From positions 1-55,533 of IMG/VR virus record IMGVR_UViG_3300021425_000046: a stretch of DNA of 55,533 nucleotides. One strand, 5' to 3'. Under the pieces are notes generated by a model. That model saw only the letters and a list, made by a program, of their open reading frames with translations, had not been told where the DNA came from and did not search any database. Position numbers and translations under genes: made by a program. Shown here piece by piece: positions 44,787-51,654 of the stretch. This DNA comes from a virus. Every line of letters starts with the position of its first letter. Positions within the stretch are counted from its first letter, which is position 1.

Positions 44787-44792
44787 TATAAT
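44787..44792 (+). promoter_or_regulatory. Promoter -10 TATAAT
   Basis: Perfect TATAAT. The -35 would fall in the terminator loop (about 44764-44769) and is weak. A start near 44799 leaves AAGGAGG (44806-44812) and ATG 44821 in the leader; the ATG at 44791 lies in the -10 itself. Confidence 0.55.
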
Positions 44793-44820
44793 GACTTCAT
44801 ACACAAAGGAGGAACTCCAA

Positions 44821-45024
44821 ATGGCAATTGACACCAGCACCTGTATCAACATCCTTCCTGATGAGGAATGGTATTACACAGTTGAAGATTCAAATATTGT
44901 CACCAGTGGTGATGGTTGTACTATTTCCTATTGGCAAGATGGAAAACGACATACTCACATTACTATGGAAAAAGAAGAAGCACTCGCAGTAGCAGACGCA
45001 ATCTACAAACTCTTTAAGAACTGA
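44821..45024 (+). CDS. Small hypothetical protein
   Basis: 67 aa from ATG 44821 behind AAGGAGG, the strongest Shine-Dalgarno of the array. Contains a WYYTVEDSNIV strand and a helical end with EEALAVADAIYKL. First gene of a new early unit; unknown function. Confidence 0.65.
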   Translation: MAIDTSTCINILPDEEWYYTVEDSNIVTSGDGCTISYWQDGKRHTHITMEKEEALAVADAIYKLFKN

Positions 45025-45025
45025 A

Positions 45026-45376
45026 ATGACTATCAAACGCATCAAAGTCAAAGAAACCGCAGAGATTGACGCATCTAACTTCACAGGTAAGTTAGAGCAT
45101 CTTATCGCACAACTTCAAGATTGGATGAATGAAGGTGAGTGGGAAGGGATTGAGGAATACTATGATGGTGGTTATGACCTTTCTTCTCCTATCGTAGAGT
45201 ATTATCGTCTTTACAAGTTCCGTGAAGAAACCGACAAAGAGTATGAGAAACGAGTAAAACAACTGGAGAAAGAAAAAGTAGAAAAAGCAAAAGAAAAGGA
45301 ACGAAAACTTCAACAACTCAAGAAAGAACTTGCTAATCTAACTGAAGACGAACTCAAACAACTTGGAGTAAAATGA
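45026..45376 (+). CDS. Coiled-coil hypothetical protein
   Basis: 116 aa. N-terminal half mixed; C-terminal half highly charged Lys/Glu coiled coil (EKRVKQLEKEKVEKAKEK), ending EDELKQLGVK. ATGA overlap with the next gene. Likely oligomeric. Confidence 0.65.
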   Translation: MTIKRIKVKETAEIDASNFTGKLEHLIAQLQDWMNEGEWEGIEEYYDGGYDLSSPIVEYYRLYKFREETDKEYEKRVKQLEKEKVEKAKEKERKLQQLKKELANLTEDELKQLGVK

Positions 45377-45558
45377 CTGAACGAGTAAAATTCACACACA
45401 TCACACGAGTGATTGACCCAAAGAGTGGTATTCATTATCTTGACGGTGTGGATAGTAATGGGTATCATTGGACGGCACAAATGCAAACAGGTGTAGAACG
45501 ATGGATTATCTACAAAGAAGTTTGGAAAAAAGACCCTCAACAACCTTACGACTTATGA
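45373..45558 (+). CDS. Small hypothetical protein
   Basis: 61 aa, ATGA-coupled. Beta-rich (HITRVIDPKSGIHYLDGVD), ends acidic. No family recognised. Confidence 0.6.
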   Translation: MTERVKFTHITRVIDPKSGIHYLDGVDSNGYHWTAQMQTGVERWIIYKEVWKKDPQQPYDL

Positions 45559-45854
45559 CTGAAACCGACATCTCAAAAGTTCTTATAGAAGGAGAATACG
45601 CAACCATTATGGGTGTGAAGTATAAGAGAGTGGAAGAACCAAAGAAACCAGAAACTCTTTATGATATTATTGTTCGTTGGTGGGGAGATGCCGAAACACA
45701 AGACAAAGACCCTATTATTGCTGACCTTGTAGATGATATTGAGAAGTGGTTGCCGAAAAAACAATCAGCAGCAGGAAGTCAAAATGCTTATGTGGAGTGT
45801 AGTGTAGAAGGTTTTAACGATTGTCTCACCGAAATCAAAGGGAAACTACGATGA
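45555..45854 (+). CDS. Small hypothetical protein
   Basis: 99 aa starting MTETDISKVLIEGEYATIMG; ATGA-coupled to both neighbours. The longer in-frame start at 45468 would lie inside the previous gene and lacks an SD. Contains VKYKRVEEPKKPE and a helical end. Confidence 0.65.
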   Translation: MTETDISKVLIEGEYATIMGVKYKRVEEPKKPETLYDIIVRWWGDAETQDKDPIIADLVDDIEKWLPKKQSAAGSQNAYVECSVEGFNDCLTEIKGKLR

Positions 45855-46042
45855 CTGAAAAAACAATTCAAATGAACCTCACAGAAGAGCAGTTCAATAT
45901 AATTTGGAATGCTCTGGCGTTGAGTGAGAATGAAATTGTAGATGAGAATGATATTAGGGTTTATGTTGAAACTCTAAATGAAATGGAGGACATTATGGAA
46001 GAACTTGGACTTGAAGTATTTGGAGATGCTGATGATGACTAA
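45851..46042 (+). CDS. Small acidic protein of the LTEEQ group
   Basis: 63 aa. NLTEEQFNIIWNAL near the N-terminus is shared in pattern with small proteins at 48002, 51816 and 55141. Very acidic C-terminus (FGDADDD). ATGA-coupled to the previous gene. Confidence 0.6.
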   Translation: MTEKTIQMNLTEEQFNIIWNALALSENEIVDENDIRVYVETLNEMEDIMEELGLEVFGDADDD

Positions 46043-46217
46043 ACGAAATCTTACACAAGAACTTCTCTATACCAATTATATTGATATGGAGAATGGAGAC
46101 GATGTAGAAAGTATTGATTATCGTTCTCTTATTCATATTCTTACAGAACTTATGAATAGAATAGAGCAACTGGAAAAGGATAATGAGTTACTGAAATCTT
46201 ATGCTTGGGAACAATGA
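46032..46217 (+). CDS. Small hypothetical protein
   Basis: 61 aa; ATG 46032 has GGAG six bases upstream, with 46035 an alternative. Ends with a coiled coil (LMNRIEQLEKDNELLKS). Overlaps both neighbours. Confidence 0.6.
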   Translation: MMTKRNLTQELLYTNYIDMENGDDVESIDYRSLIHILTELMNRIEQLEKDNELLKSYAWEQ

Positions 46218-46453
46218 CTGAAGAAGACAAGTATGCTCTCAAAGAGTTTCTCCGTGGTGCTGGTGTAGTTGTTGGTGTTGTTGGCGTTCTTATTACCATT
46301 CTTATGGTGCTTGCTTACTCTACCACAGGTGGTGAACCGTTGAGTTCATCTTTTGAAGTGGTTGACAAATACAAAGAATGTGATATAGTAAGGTATGCAC
46401 CACATCAAGTTGCAGAGTATAAGTATTTTCTTTATTGTGAGAAGAACAAATGA
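46214..46453 (+). CDS. Small membrane protein, unknown
   Basis: 79 aa, ATGA-coupled. One membrane helix (GVVVGVVGVLITILMVLAY) followed by an outer or lumenal segment with two Cys (ECDIV, YCEKN) that could form a disulfide. An internal promoter-like site at 46362 lies in its 3' half. Confidence 0.65.
   Translation: MTEEDKYALKEFLRGAGVVVGVVGVLITILMVLAYSTTGGEPLSSSFEVVDKYKECDIVRYAPHQVAEYKYFLYCEKNK
46362..46389 (+). promoter_or_regulatory. Candidate internal promoter TTGACA-16-TATAGT
   Basis: TTGACA 46362-46367 and TATAGT 46384-46389 within a coding gene, 60 bases before the next ATG. Could boost the downstream genes; may be coincidence. Confidence 0.35.
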
Positions 46454-46632
46454 CTGAAGACATCCAAATGCCCAATGGAGACTTTCTAAAGAACTATCCA
46501 GATGTGACTCGTGTTGAAGTAATCAATGGATCTGAAAGAGAACTTGTTCGTTATGAATGCTCTAATGTTCAGGTAAGTCTTCAGGACGACGGACAAACAC
46601 TTAAAGTATTTCTTTTTACGACTTATGAATGA
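46450..46632 (+). CDS. Small hypothetical protein
   Basis: 60 aa, ATGA-coupled, beta-rich (VEVINGSERELVRYE; VQVSLQDDGQTLKVFLF). Overlaps the next gene by eight bases. Confidence 0.6.
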   Translation: MTEDIQMPNGDFLKNYPDVTRVEVINGSERELVRYECSNVQVSLQDDGQTLKVFLFTTYE

Positions 46633-47101
46633 AGATATGCCTTGGGTTAATCTCACCCAAGAAGAAGTAGAAGAACTCCGTAGTAAGAAACATGAACTCA
46701 CCGAATATGGTAAAGACAAAATCCGAGAACTTATGAAAAACCAAGAACCTTATCCTGATGCTATGTTTGAAGAAGCAGAGCGTCGTGAAGCAGAAAATAA
46801 ACGACCATTCTATCGTTTCTTTGCTATTGAATATTTTGCTACTGGAGAGGGTATGTCTTTCTGGTTGAAAGTATGTCGTAACTATCCACCACACGATGAT
46901 AGAGATTACGATTTAGAAAGATTCGCTAAGTTTATTGGTGAAGGAGCAGCGCATTATCTGCATGGTTTGGAAACTCCAACACAAGAAGAATTTTTGGAAA
47001 AGTATGCTAATCTGATTCCACCATACATTGTGAAAATGATTGAGCGCAGAGACCAACCAGGATTTGACTGGGAAACACATTTGTATTTTAATTACTCATG
47101 A
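46625..47101 (+). CDS. Hypothetical protein
   Basis: 158 aa, one of the longer products of the array. Helical N-terminus (TQEEVEELRSKKHELTEYGKD), then a mixed part with WLKVCRNYPP and an end rich in aromatic residues. No catalytic motif seen. Confidence 0.65.
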   Translation: MNEDMPWVNLTQEEVEELRSKKHELTEYGKDKIRELMKNQEPYPDAMFEEAERREAENKRPFYRFFAIEYFATGEGMSFWLKVCRNYPPHDDRDYDLERFAKFIGEGAAHYLHGLETPTQEEFLEKYANLIPPYIVKMIERRDQPGFDWETHLYFNYS

Positions 47102-47277
47102 ACCTTACATTTAAGCAACATGTTATTCTGTTATCAGGACTTACATTATTGTATGACAGTGCTGAAAAGGTTAATAACTCCGAAATGCAACATGAAATTC
47201 TAGAACTTTCTGATATTATTACTGAATATGCTGAAAGGAGGCAAAGAGCAGATGAACGACGAAATGCAAAATCCTGA
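47098..47277 (+). CDS. Small hypothetical protein
   Basis: 59 aa (MNLTFKQHVILLSGLTLLYD...), helical, basic end. ATGA-coupled to the previous gene. Contains the AGGAGG that serves the next gene at 47252. Confidence 0.6.
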   Translation: MNLTFKQHVILLSGLTLLYDSAEKVNNSEMQHEILELSDIITEYAERRQRADERRNAKS

Positions 47278-47437
47278 CGAAATCGTGCTGAGAGATGTGG
47301 AGATGTTTCACCTTGAAAGTATGAATGAACGCACACTTTGGTGTGGTGTTTATGGTAAGGATGGTAAAATCTATCACTTGAACATTTCTGCCGATGGTGA
47401 TAAACTGAGGTACTATTGGAGTGATGAAACGCCATGA
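47252..47437 (+). CDS. Small hypothetical protein
   Basis: 61 aa from ATG 47252 with GGAGG ten bases upstream (an in-frame ATG at 47228 has none). Beta-rich (TLWCGVYGKDGKIYHLNIS). ATGA-coupled to the next gene. Confidence 0.6.
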   Translation: MNDEMQNPDEIVLRDVEMFHLESMNERTLWCGVYGKDGKIYHLNISADGDKLRYYWSDETP

Positions 47438-47664
47438 CATGGAAAGAATACTGGCAAATGACCAGATGGGAATGGTTCATCGAAGGTTTTCGTCATATTG
47501 AATATATCATTGATTGTCGTATCACAATGGATCATTTTGGATATGATGACTTTTGGGAAGCATTATCGTGGGGTTGGTGTTGCGAATACATCTATCCTTA
47601 TGATGATCCTTATGACTCTCGTATTTCACCTGAACGCAAGTTAAGGTTAGGGAGGTGGACATAA
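47434..47664 (+). CDS. Trp-rich hypothetical protein, paralog A
   Basis: 76 aa, ATGA-coupled. Motifs EGFRHIEY, FWEALSWGWCCEYIY and SPERKLRL are matched in order by the next gene (EGFRFDDY, FWHSLNSGWQHMEYVY, PPERITV), suggesting tandem duplication. Function unknown. Confidence 0.65.
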   Translation: MTWKEYWQMTRWEWFIEGFRHIEYIIDCRITMDHFGYDDFWEALSWGWCCEYIYPYDDPYDSRISPERKLRLGRWT

Positions 47665-48005
47665 TGGACTTTCCAGTGTTCTTAAACAAGTGGATCATCG
47701 GATTTAAACCGATTAAGTATACACCATTCTGGTGGTGGTATAGGTTAATGAGTCATGAAGGATTTCGCTTTGATGATTATGGCATCTGGGGTGAGTTCTG
47801 GCACTCATTAAATAGTGGATGGCAACACATGGAATATGTGTATAACTTTGAAGAGTTCTGGGGAGAAGGTTCTTATCCACCAGAACGTATCACAGTATCT
47901 GAAGAAGATTATGATCATCTGATGGAACGTATTATTGCTCCACCAGATCCAGAAGTACAAGAACAAATTCGTAAACTATTAGAACGTAAAGCACCATGGG
48001 AATGA
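47664..48005 (+). CDS. Trp-rich hypothetical protein, paralog B
   Basis: 113 aa; ATG 47664 overlaps the previous stop (TAATG) with GGGAGG upstream. N-terminal WWWYRLM and the FW-x4-NSGW motif as in its neighbour, plus a C-terminal helical extension (EVQEQIRKLLERKAPWE). Confidence 0.65.
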   Translation: MDFPVFLNKWIIGFKPIKYTPFWWWYRLMSHEGFRFDDYGIWGEFWHSLNSGWQHMEYVYNFEEFWGEGSYPPERITVSEEDYDHLMERIIAPPDPEVQEQIRKLLERKAPWE

Positions 48006-48163
48006 ATTTTACTGACGAACAATACAAACTGATCTACAATGCCGTCAGGCGTTATCAGATTGAAAAAACAATTCTCAATTCAGAAGAATACAATGAATGT
48101 GATGTGATCCTTACAGATCTATTTCCATATGTTTATACACAACAACAGGAGCAACCAACATGA
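48002..48163 (+). CDS. Small protein of the LTEEQ group
   Basis: 53 aa (MNFTDEQYKLIYNAVRRYQI...), ATGA-coupled at both ends. N-terminal pattern as at 45851 and 55141. Confidence 0.6.
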   Translation: MNFTDEQYKLIYNAVRRYQIEKTILNSEEYNECDVILTDLFPYVYTQQQEQPT

Positions 48164-48321
48164 TACAATGCTTTGAAGAAGATGATGGATCTCTCACCAT
48201 AACATGGGATGATACTGATCCTGTTGAATCAGTTCTTAACACATGGACTGAGCAGGACTTTATTGATGCTATAATGCAGAAAGCAAACGAGGTATTAAAC
48301 CAAGATGAACAAGTATCTTGA
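48160..48321 (+). CDS. Small acidic hypothetical protein
   Basis: 53 aa (MIQCFEEDDGSLTITWDDTD...), ATGA-coupled to the gene before; overlaps the next by 17 bases. Resembles a charge-mimic protein only in its acidity. Confidence 0.55.
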   Translation: MIQCFEEDDGSLTITWDDTDPVESVLNTWTEQDFIDAIMQKANEVLNQDEQVS

Positions 48322-48466
48322 AGGATTTAAGAAGCGTGCTGGCATATCTTTGCTTGCATGTCAATTGGCGTTGATTATGTATCAATTATGGACTCTTGGC
48401 GAAGCAAAGGTGACAGTTTGCACACCGTCACCATATCAAAACCAAATCATATGTGTAGAACAATGA
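48305..48466 (+). CDS. Small membrane or exported protein
   Basis: 53 aa: basic start (MNKYLEGFKKRAG), hydrophobic helix (ISLLACQLALIMYQLW), then a Cys pair (VCTPSPYQNQIICVEQ). Looks like an anchor with a small outer domain. Last gene of the unit before the promoter at 48472. Confidence 0.55.
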   Translation: MNKYLEGFKKRAGISLLACQLALIMYQLWTLGEAKVTVCTPSPYQNQIICVEQ

Positions 48467-48471
48467 CGTGC

Positions 48472-48500
48472 TTGCCAAACCGAGCAGGGTGTGCTATGAT
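48472..48500 (+). promoter_or_regulatory. Sigma-70-type promoter TTGCCA-17-TATGAT
   Basis: TTGCCA 48472-48477, TATGAT 48495-48500 with extended TGTGC before it. Next ATG at 48529 behind AGGGAG. Confidence 0.75.
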
Positions 48501-48528
48501 GTCCAAGAATCACACAGGGAGTTAAATT

Positions 48529-49365
48529 ATGGCGACCGAAGGGTATGTGAAATTTGAATACTTTAGTAAGGGTGTGCCTCCATTCTATAATACCAGCGGG
48601 TTCCCCGATCTTGTTGATGATGAGAAGATTACTGTTGAAACTCCATCTATTGATATGAGTTATCATCAGTATATCAGTTTGTTCAAAAAGTTTTTACTTG
48701 CAGTTGGATTCGATCAAAAGAATCTCATTCAGGCAGGTTGTTCTCTTGCATTCAGTGAAATGAATGACGAGAAACTAATGCGTGAAGTAGCAGAAGAGTA
48801 TGAACTGATTATGTCTGAGGATCTGCCAAAGATCCTTGAAGATAATAAGAAGCAAGATTATGAATGGATTGAGAAGCACAACGAATCGTGGGAGCAACGC
48901 TACTGGGCATTGCATAAACGATTCAGTAAACTTGCTCATCTGACTGATGCTGACCTTGAAGAAACTGCTGCCAAATATAGGGAGCGGAATGATGGTATGA
49001 TGCCATGGGGTCATAGTGATCTTGAGTATGGTCTTGCTAATCCAACGCTAACTGAAGATCGCAATAGTAATTTTCCTGGTGAAAATACTATTTGTGACTC
49101 AAATAATCCAAGTGACAAATGCAAACAACACTGGAATGATTTTTGGGAAGAAGACAATTCCAATAAGAATATGTGGGATCAAGGTGTAATGAAGATTACA
49201 ACCAATGATCCTATGAAAGCATGGAATGGTCTTGTGCCTGGTTCACCTGAAGCACGAGCAGCAGGATGTATTTGTCCTGTTCTTGATAATGAAGAGATGC
49301 CTGACGATAAAAAATGGATTGATGTAGCGTGTCCCATTCATGGTAAGAAAAACAAAAACAACTAA
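48529..49365 (+). CDS. Hypothetical protein with C-terminal Cys/His cluster
   Basis: 278 aa, the largest product of the early array. N-terminus MATEGYVKFEYFSKG; middle helical and acidic (YELIMSEDLPKILED, WEQRYWALHKRFSKL). The C-terminus GCICPVLDNEE ... VACPIHGKK has C-x-C ... C-x2-H, a possible zinc knuckle. Acts as leader gene of its unit. No family recognised. Confidence 0.7.
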   Translation: MATEGYVKFEYFSKGVPPFYNTSGFPDLVDDEKITVETPSIDMSYHQYISLFKKFLLAVGFDQKNLIQAGCSLAFSEMNDEKLMREVAEEYELIMSEDLPKILEDNKKQDYEWIEKHNESWEQRYWALHKRFSKLAHLTDADLEETAAKYRERNDGMMPWGHSDLEYGLANPTLTEDRNSNFPGENTICDSNNPSDKCKQHWNDFWEEDNSNKNMWDQGVMKITTNDPMKAWNGLVPGSPEARAAGCICPVLDNEEMPDDKKWIDVACPIHGKKNKNN

Positions 49366-49618
49366 GGTAAATAAGTTTGAAGCATTCAAATTCCCCTATG
49401 AGAAATACCCTTATTGTTTACAACACTTTGAGGGGGATGATCTTAGGATATGCTGGTTTGAATGCGAAGAACATTTCCACAAATATGTTTCCAGATACAA
49501 ACTAAATGAAAATGAAATTAAATTCAAACATAAGGATGGTGTGGAGATGGTGGTGCAAAGCACTGGGGGAAAAAGCAAGCCAGTGCGATCGAGAGTCCGA
49601 CAAAGTAGCAGTGATTAG
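49340..49618 (+). CDS. Small basic hypothetical protein
   Basis: 92 aa, Lys/Arg-rich ends; overlaps the upstream gene by 26 bases without a visible SD. Core FKFPYEKYPYCLQHFEGDDL, CEEHFHKYVSRY. A GGTAAATA (49366-49373) lies inside the start region. Its 3' end is overlapped by the next frame. Confidence 0.5.
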   Translation: MVRKTKTTKVNKFEAFKFPYEKYPYCLQHFEGDDLRICWFECEEHFHKYVSRYKLNENEIKFKHKDGVEMVVQSTGGKSKPVRSRVRQSSSD

Positions 49619-49853
49619 AACATTTATATTTGTCACATATTTAATCACTAATGGTTTCATTGTGGCAAATGCTATTCGTCACTGGAATGACAAAGAAATT
49701 AACGTTGAGGTATTAATCTATGAAAATCCAAACTATTCAGAAGAGTTACACACAAAAGGATGGCACAGTGTGGGAATGGAACGAAACGCCAGAATTGAGG
49801 GCGTTTATCACCCAGGAACAGTCAAAGCAAATCGTACAGGTGAGTTTGAATGA
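49536..49853 (+). CDS. Small membrane protein, unknown
   Basis: 105 aa if ATG 49536 is used; 49506 and 49512 are alternatives. One membrane helix (IRTFIFVTYLITNGFIVANAI) then IRHWND. It ends in ATGA with the next gene. The part after 49720 is also covered by another plausible frame, so its true 3' end is uncertain. Confidence 0.5.
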   Translation: MVWRWWCKALGEKASQCDRESDKVAVIRTFIFVTYLITNGFIVANAIRHWNDKEINVEVLIYENPNYSEELHTKGWHSVGMERNARIEGVYHPGTVKANRTGEFE

Positions 49854-49875
49854 AAAACCAAAACGTGCATCCTGA
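49720..49875 (+). CDS. Overlapping small ORF
   Basis: 51 aa (MKIQTIQKSYTQKDGTVWEW...), a well-formed soluble protein with GAGG nine bases upstream, lying across the end of the membrane gene and the start of the next. Either both frames are used or a frame change occurs here. Confidence 0.4.
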   Translation: MKIQTIQKSYTQKDGTVWEWNETPELRAFITQEQSKQIVQVSLNEKPKRAS

Positions 49876-50086
49876 AATCGCAGAGGTAGATTGGATTGAT
49901 GATACATTCCGTGTTGAACAATCTCGTTGGAAAACTTGGCGAAGTTATGCTAAAGATGGTAAAGAAATCATCACCTCATTACAGCGAGACGCTTGTATTG
50001 ATGCAACCAGATTTTACCTTAAAGGATGCCAAGAAGGCTGGACTACTGCCAAAACATATGAAGGGACAGTAGGTGGTAAATTGTAA
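49850..50086 (+). CDS. Small hypothetical protein
   Basis: 78 aa; ATGA-coupled to 49853 and sharing a base with the next start. Contains WIDDTFRVEQSRWKTWRSY and DACIDATRFYLKG. No family recognised. Confidence 0.6.
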   Translation: MKNQNVHPEIAEVDWIDDTFRVEQSRWKTWRSYAKDGKEIITSLQRDACIDATRFYLKGCQEGWTTAKTYEGTVGGKL

Positions 50087-50274
50087 TGACAGATTATCAA
50101 TTTGATTATATAAGTAATGATGATCGCATAACAGAATTAGAAGCTCGCATAGATTATCTTGAACGAGAGAATGTTAGTTTAACTAATGAATTGTATGAAC
50201 TTCATAATCGAATAGATGCTATTGAAGTTCATCTTGATATGAACACAATTAAAAACTTTATTGAGAACAAGTAA
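50086..50274 (+). CDS. Small coiled-coil protein
   Basis: 62 aa; TAATG coupling on both sides. Almost entirely a heptad coil (ITELEARIDYLERENVSL ... LHNRIDAIEVHL). Probably a dimer; role unknown. Confidence 0.6.
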   Translation: MTDYQFDYISNDDRITELEARIDYLERENVSLTNELYELHNRIDAIEVHLDMNTIKNFIENK

Positions 50275-50495
50275 TGGCATTATCTGAATCAGTTGAAACC
50301 AGTTTGAAAGAAGCAGAAGCATCACTTCGTAATGCTCTTGCATATGCTGCACGTCAAGAACGTCCACTGGTATGTAAAACTATCTCCACTCTCATTGCTG
50401 ATATTGATCAACTGATGAAGTTTGACAATCTTATTGATAAACTGGAAGAAAAAATGGAAGGAGGCAAAGGACAATGGGGACCATTTAGTTCGTAA
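50274..50495 (+). CDS. Small helical hypothetical protein
   Basis: 73 aa, helical (VETSLKEAEASLRNALAYAAR), Gly-rich end. Coupled by TAATG. Followed by about 90 bases without a gene. Confidence 0.6.
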   Translation: MALSESVETSLKEAEASLRNALAYAARQERPLVCKTISTLIADIDQLMKFDNLIDKLEEKMEGGKGQWGPFSS

Positions 50496-50531
50496 CTATT
50501 TGTTACAACATACTTAAGCAAACATTAAGAA

Positions 50532-50559
50532 CTAACACTATCTAGTTAAATAGTGTTAG
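50532..50559 (+). repeat. Perfect inverted repeat, 10 bases
   Basis: CTAACACTAT (50532-50541) and ATAGTGTTAG (50550-50559), spacer CTAGTTAA. The right arm includes GTTAAATA, a late promoter-like core; TAAATAGTGTTA recurs at 52378. No T run, so an operator or RNA hairpin is as likely as a terminator. Confidence 0.6.
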
Positions 50560-50585
50560 GATATCAACATATTCGGGATCACACG

Positions 50586-50747
50586 ATGACTCTTCCACAA
50601 AAAACAGAACAACTTTCTGAACAAGAATGGTCGGAAATGGATGCACTAAAGCGTGCAATTAATTATAGACCACATTCGGTAATTCCTGAAAAGATGGAAA
50701 TGTTTACAGAATATCTTGTTCGTAGTTTACGAGAGAAGGGTGGCTGA
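50586..50747 (+). CDS. Small hypothetical protein
   Basis: 53 aa from ATG 50586 (MTLPQKTEQLSEQEWSEMD...), helical. The longer in-frame start at 50553 would lie in the inverted repeat. Followed by a terminator. Confidence 0.6.
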   Translation: MTLPQKTEQLSEQEWSEMDALKRAINYRPHSVIPEKMEMFTEYLVRSLREKGG

Positions 50748-50767
50748 CACTTGAATAACTGTCACAC

Positions 50768-50792
50768 GAGGGGTTCACACCCCTCTTTTTTT
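50768..50792 (+). terminator. Intrinsic terminator overlapping a promoter
   Basis: GAGGGGT-TCAC-ACCCCTC followed by seven T. TTCACA across its loop is a usable -35 (50774-50779). Confidence 0.8.
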
Positions 50793-50801
50793 GTGTATAT
50801 T
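50774..50801 (+). promoter_or_regulatory. Promoter TTCACA-16-TATATT
   Basis: TTCACA 50774-50779 and TATATT 50796-50801; same terminator/promoter layout as at 39472. Next ATG at 50823 behind AAAGGAG. Confidence 0.5.
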
Positions 50802-50822
50802 AAAGGAGTCGTCAGGAACACT

Positions 50823-50969
50823 ATGAAAGTCACCTACGTTTTCTTTGCAATTATTGCTATTCTCGTGTATAATGGGATGCTCGCCAAACGTGATGCTGAA
50901 TTGTTCAAGGCATATGATAAAGCATGTGCTAATCAAATTCACAACCCTAATTGCATTTACGCAAAATGA
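50823..50969 (+). CDS. Small membrane or exported protein
   Basis: 48 aa: MKVTYVFFAIIAILVYNG is a membrane helix or signal, then a short tail with two Cys (ACANQ, PNCIY). The earlier in-frame start would precede the promoter. ATGA-coupled to the next gene. Confidence 0.6.
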   Translation: MKVTYVFFAIIAILVYNGMLAKRDAELFKAYDKACANQIHNPNCIYAK

Positions 50970-51112
50970 AAACATTCAATGTAATACTTGAGCACTGGCA
51001 GACCAGAAAGCTTAAGTTTATCACAGTTGAAGAATGTAAAGACATGGATGATTGTATCACACATGTCAAGGAAACTGAACCAGATTTCGAGATCATTCAG
51101 ATCACACCGTGA
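50966..51112 (+). CDS. Small hypothetical protein
   Basis: 48 aa (MKTFNVILEHWQTRKLKFIT...), beta-alpha pattern, acidic. ATGA-coupled to the previous gene. Confidence 0.6.
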   Translation: MKTFNVILEHWQTRKLKFITVEECKDMDDCITHVKETEPDFEIIQITP

Positions 51113-51123
51113 CAGTTTTCGAA

Positions 51124-51166
51124 GTGGCACACTGCACTGGCAGGTGCCACCCATCCACCCTATAAT
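51124..51166 (+). promoter_or_regulatory. Promoter with inverted repeat over the -35
   Basis: TATAAT at 51161-51166 with CTGGCA (51137-51142) 18 bases upstream. The -35 lies in the 13-base loop of a perfect inverted repeat GTGGCAC (51124-51130)/GTGCCAC (51144-51150), an operator-like layout. Next ATG at 51191. Confidence 0.55.
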
Positions 51167-51190
51167 AAGCAAGTCAACCACACACGACCC

Positions 51191-51652
51191 ATGAGCACCA
51201 ACTCTCGCATCGGTTATGAACTTCCAGACCACACTGTTGTTTCTGTTTATTGCCATTGGGATGGTTACGTTAGCAATAACGGTTGTATCCTGGCTACTTA
51301 TTACACCAACCGTGATGCGGTGAAAGAACTGATCGACGGTGGTTCTATGTCTTCTCTTCGTACCACCCACCTTTGGGAAACCAAAGCAGTGCGTGATGAA
51401 GATGGTAAGATTGTAGAGAATGCAGATGGTAGCTGGGTGATGACTCCTGTTCGTGACCCTCAGCCACTGTATCACACCGAGCGTGGTGATGAACTGGAGG
51501 TTGATCACACCAGTTTCGATGAGTTTATCTCTGGTAACTGTGGTGAAGAGTATTGCTATCTGTATGACCTGAACGGCAACTGGAAAGCATACAAGATCGG
51601 TTGGTCCACACCAGTTGAGCAAGTTGAAATCCCTAACTACGTTACTGCCTGA
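51191..51652 (+). CDS. Hypothetical protein (STNSRIG type)
   Basis: 153 aa. N-terminus MSTNSRIGYELPDHTVVSVYCHWDGY followed by a spaced GGSMSSL motif is a pattern seen in phage proteins of unknown role. Beta-rich; ends with EYCYLYDLNGNWKAY. First gene of a unit under the promoter at 51137. More GC-rich than its late neighbours. Confidence 0.7.
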   Translation: MSTNSRIGYELPDHTVVSVYCHWDGYVSNNGCILATYYTNRDAVKELIDGGSMSSLRTTHLWETKAVRDEDGKIVENADGSWVMTPVRDPQPLYHTERGDELEVDHTSFDEFISGNCGEEYCYLYDLNGNWKAYKIGWSTPVEQVEIPNYVTA

Positions 51653-51654
51653 TC

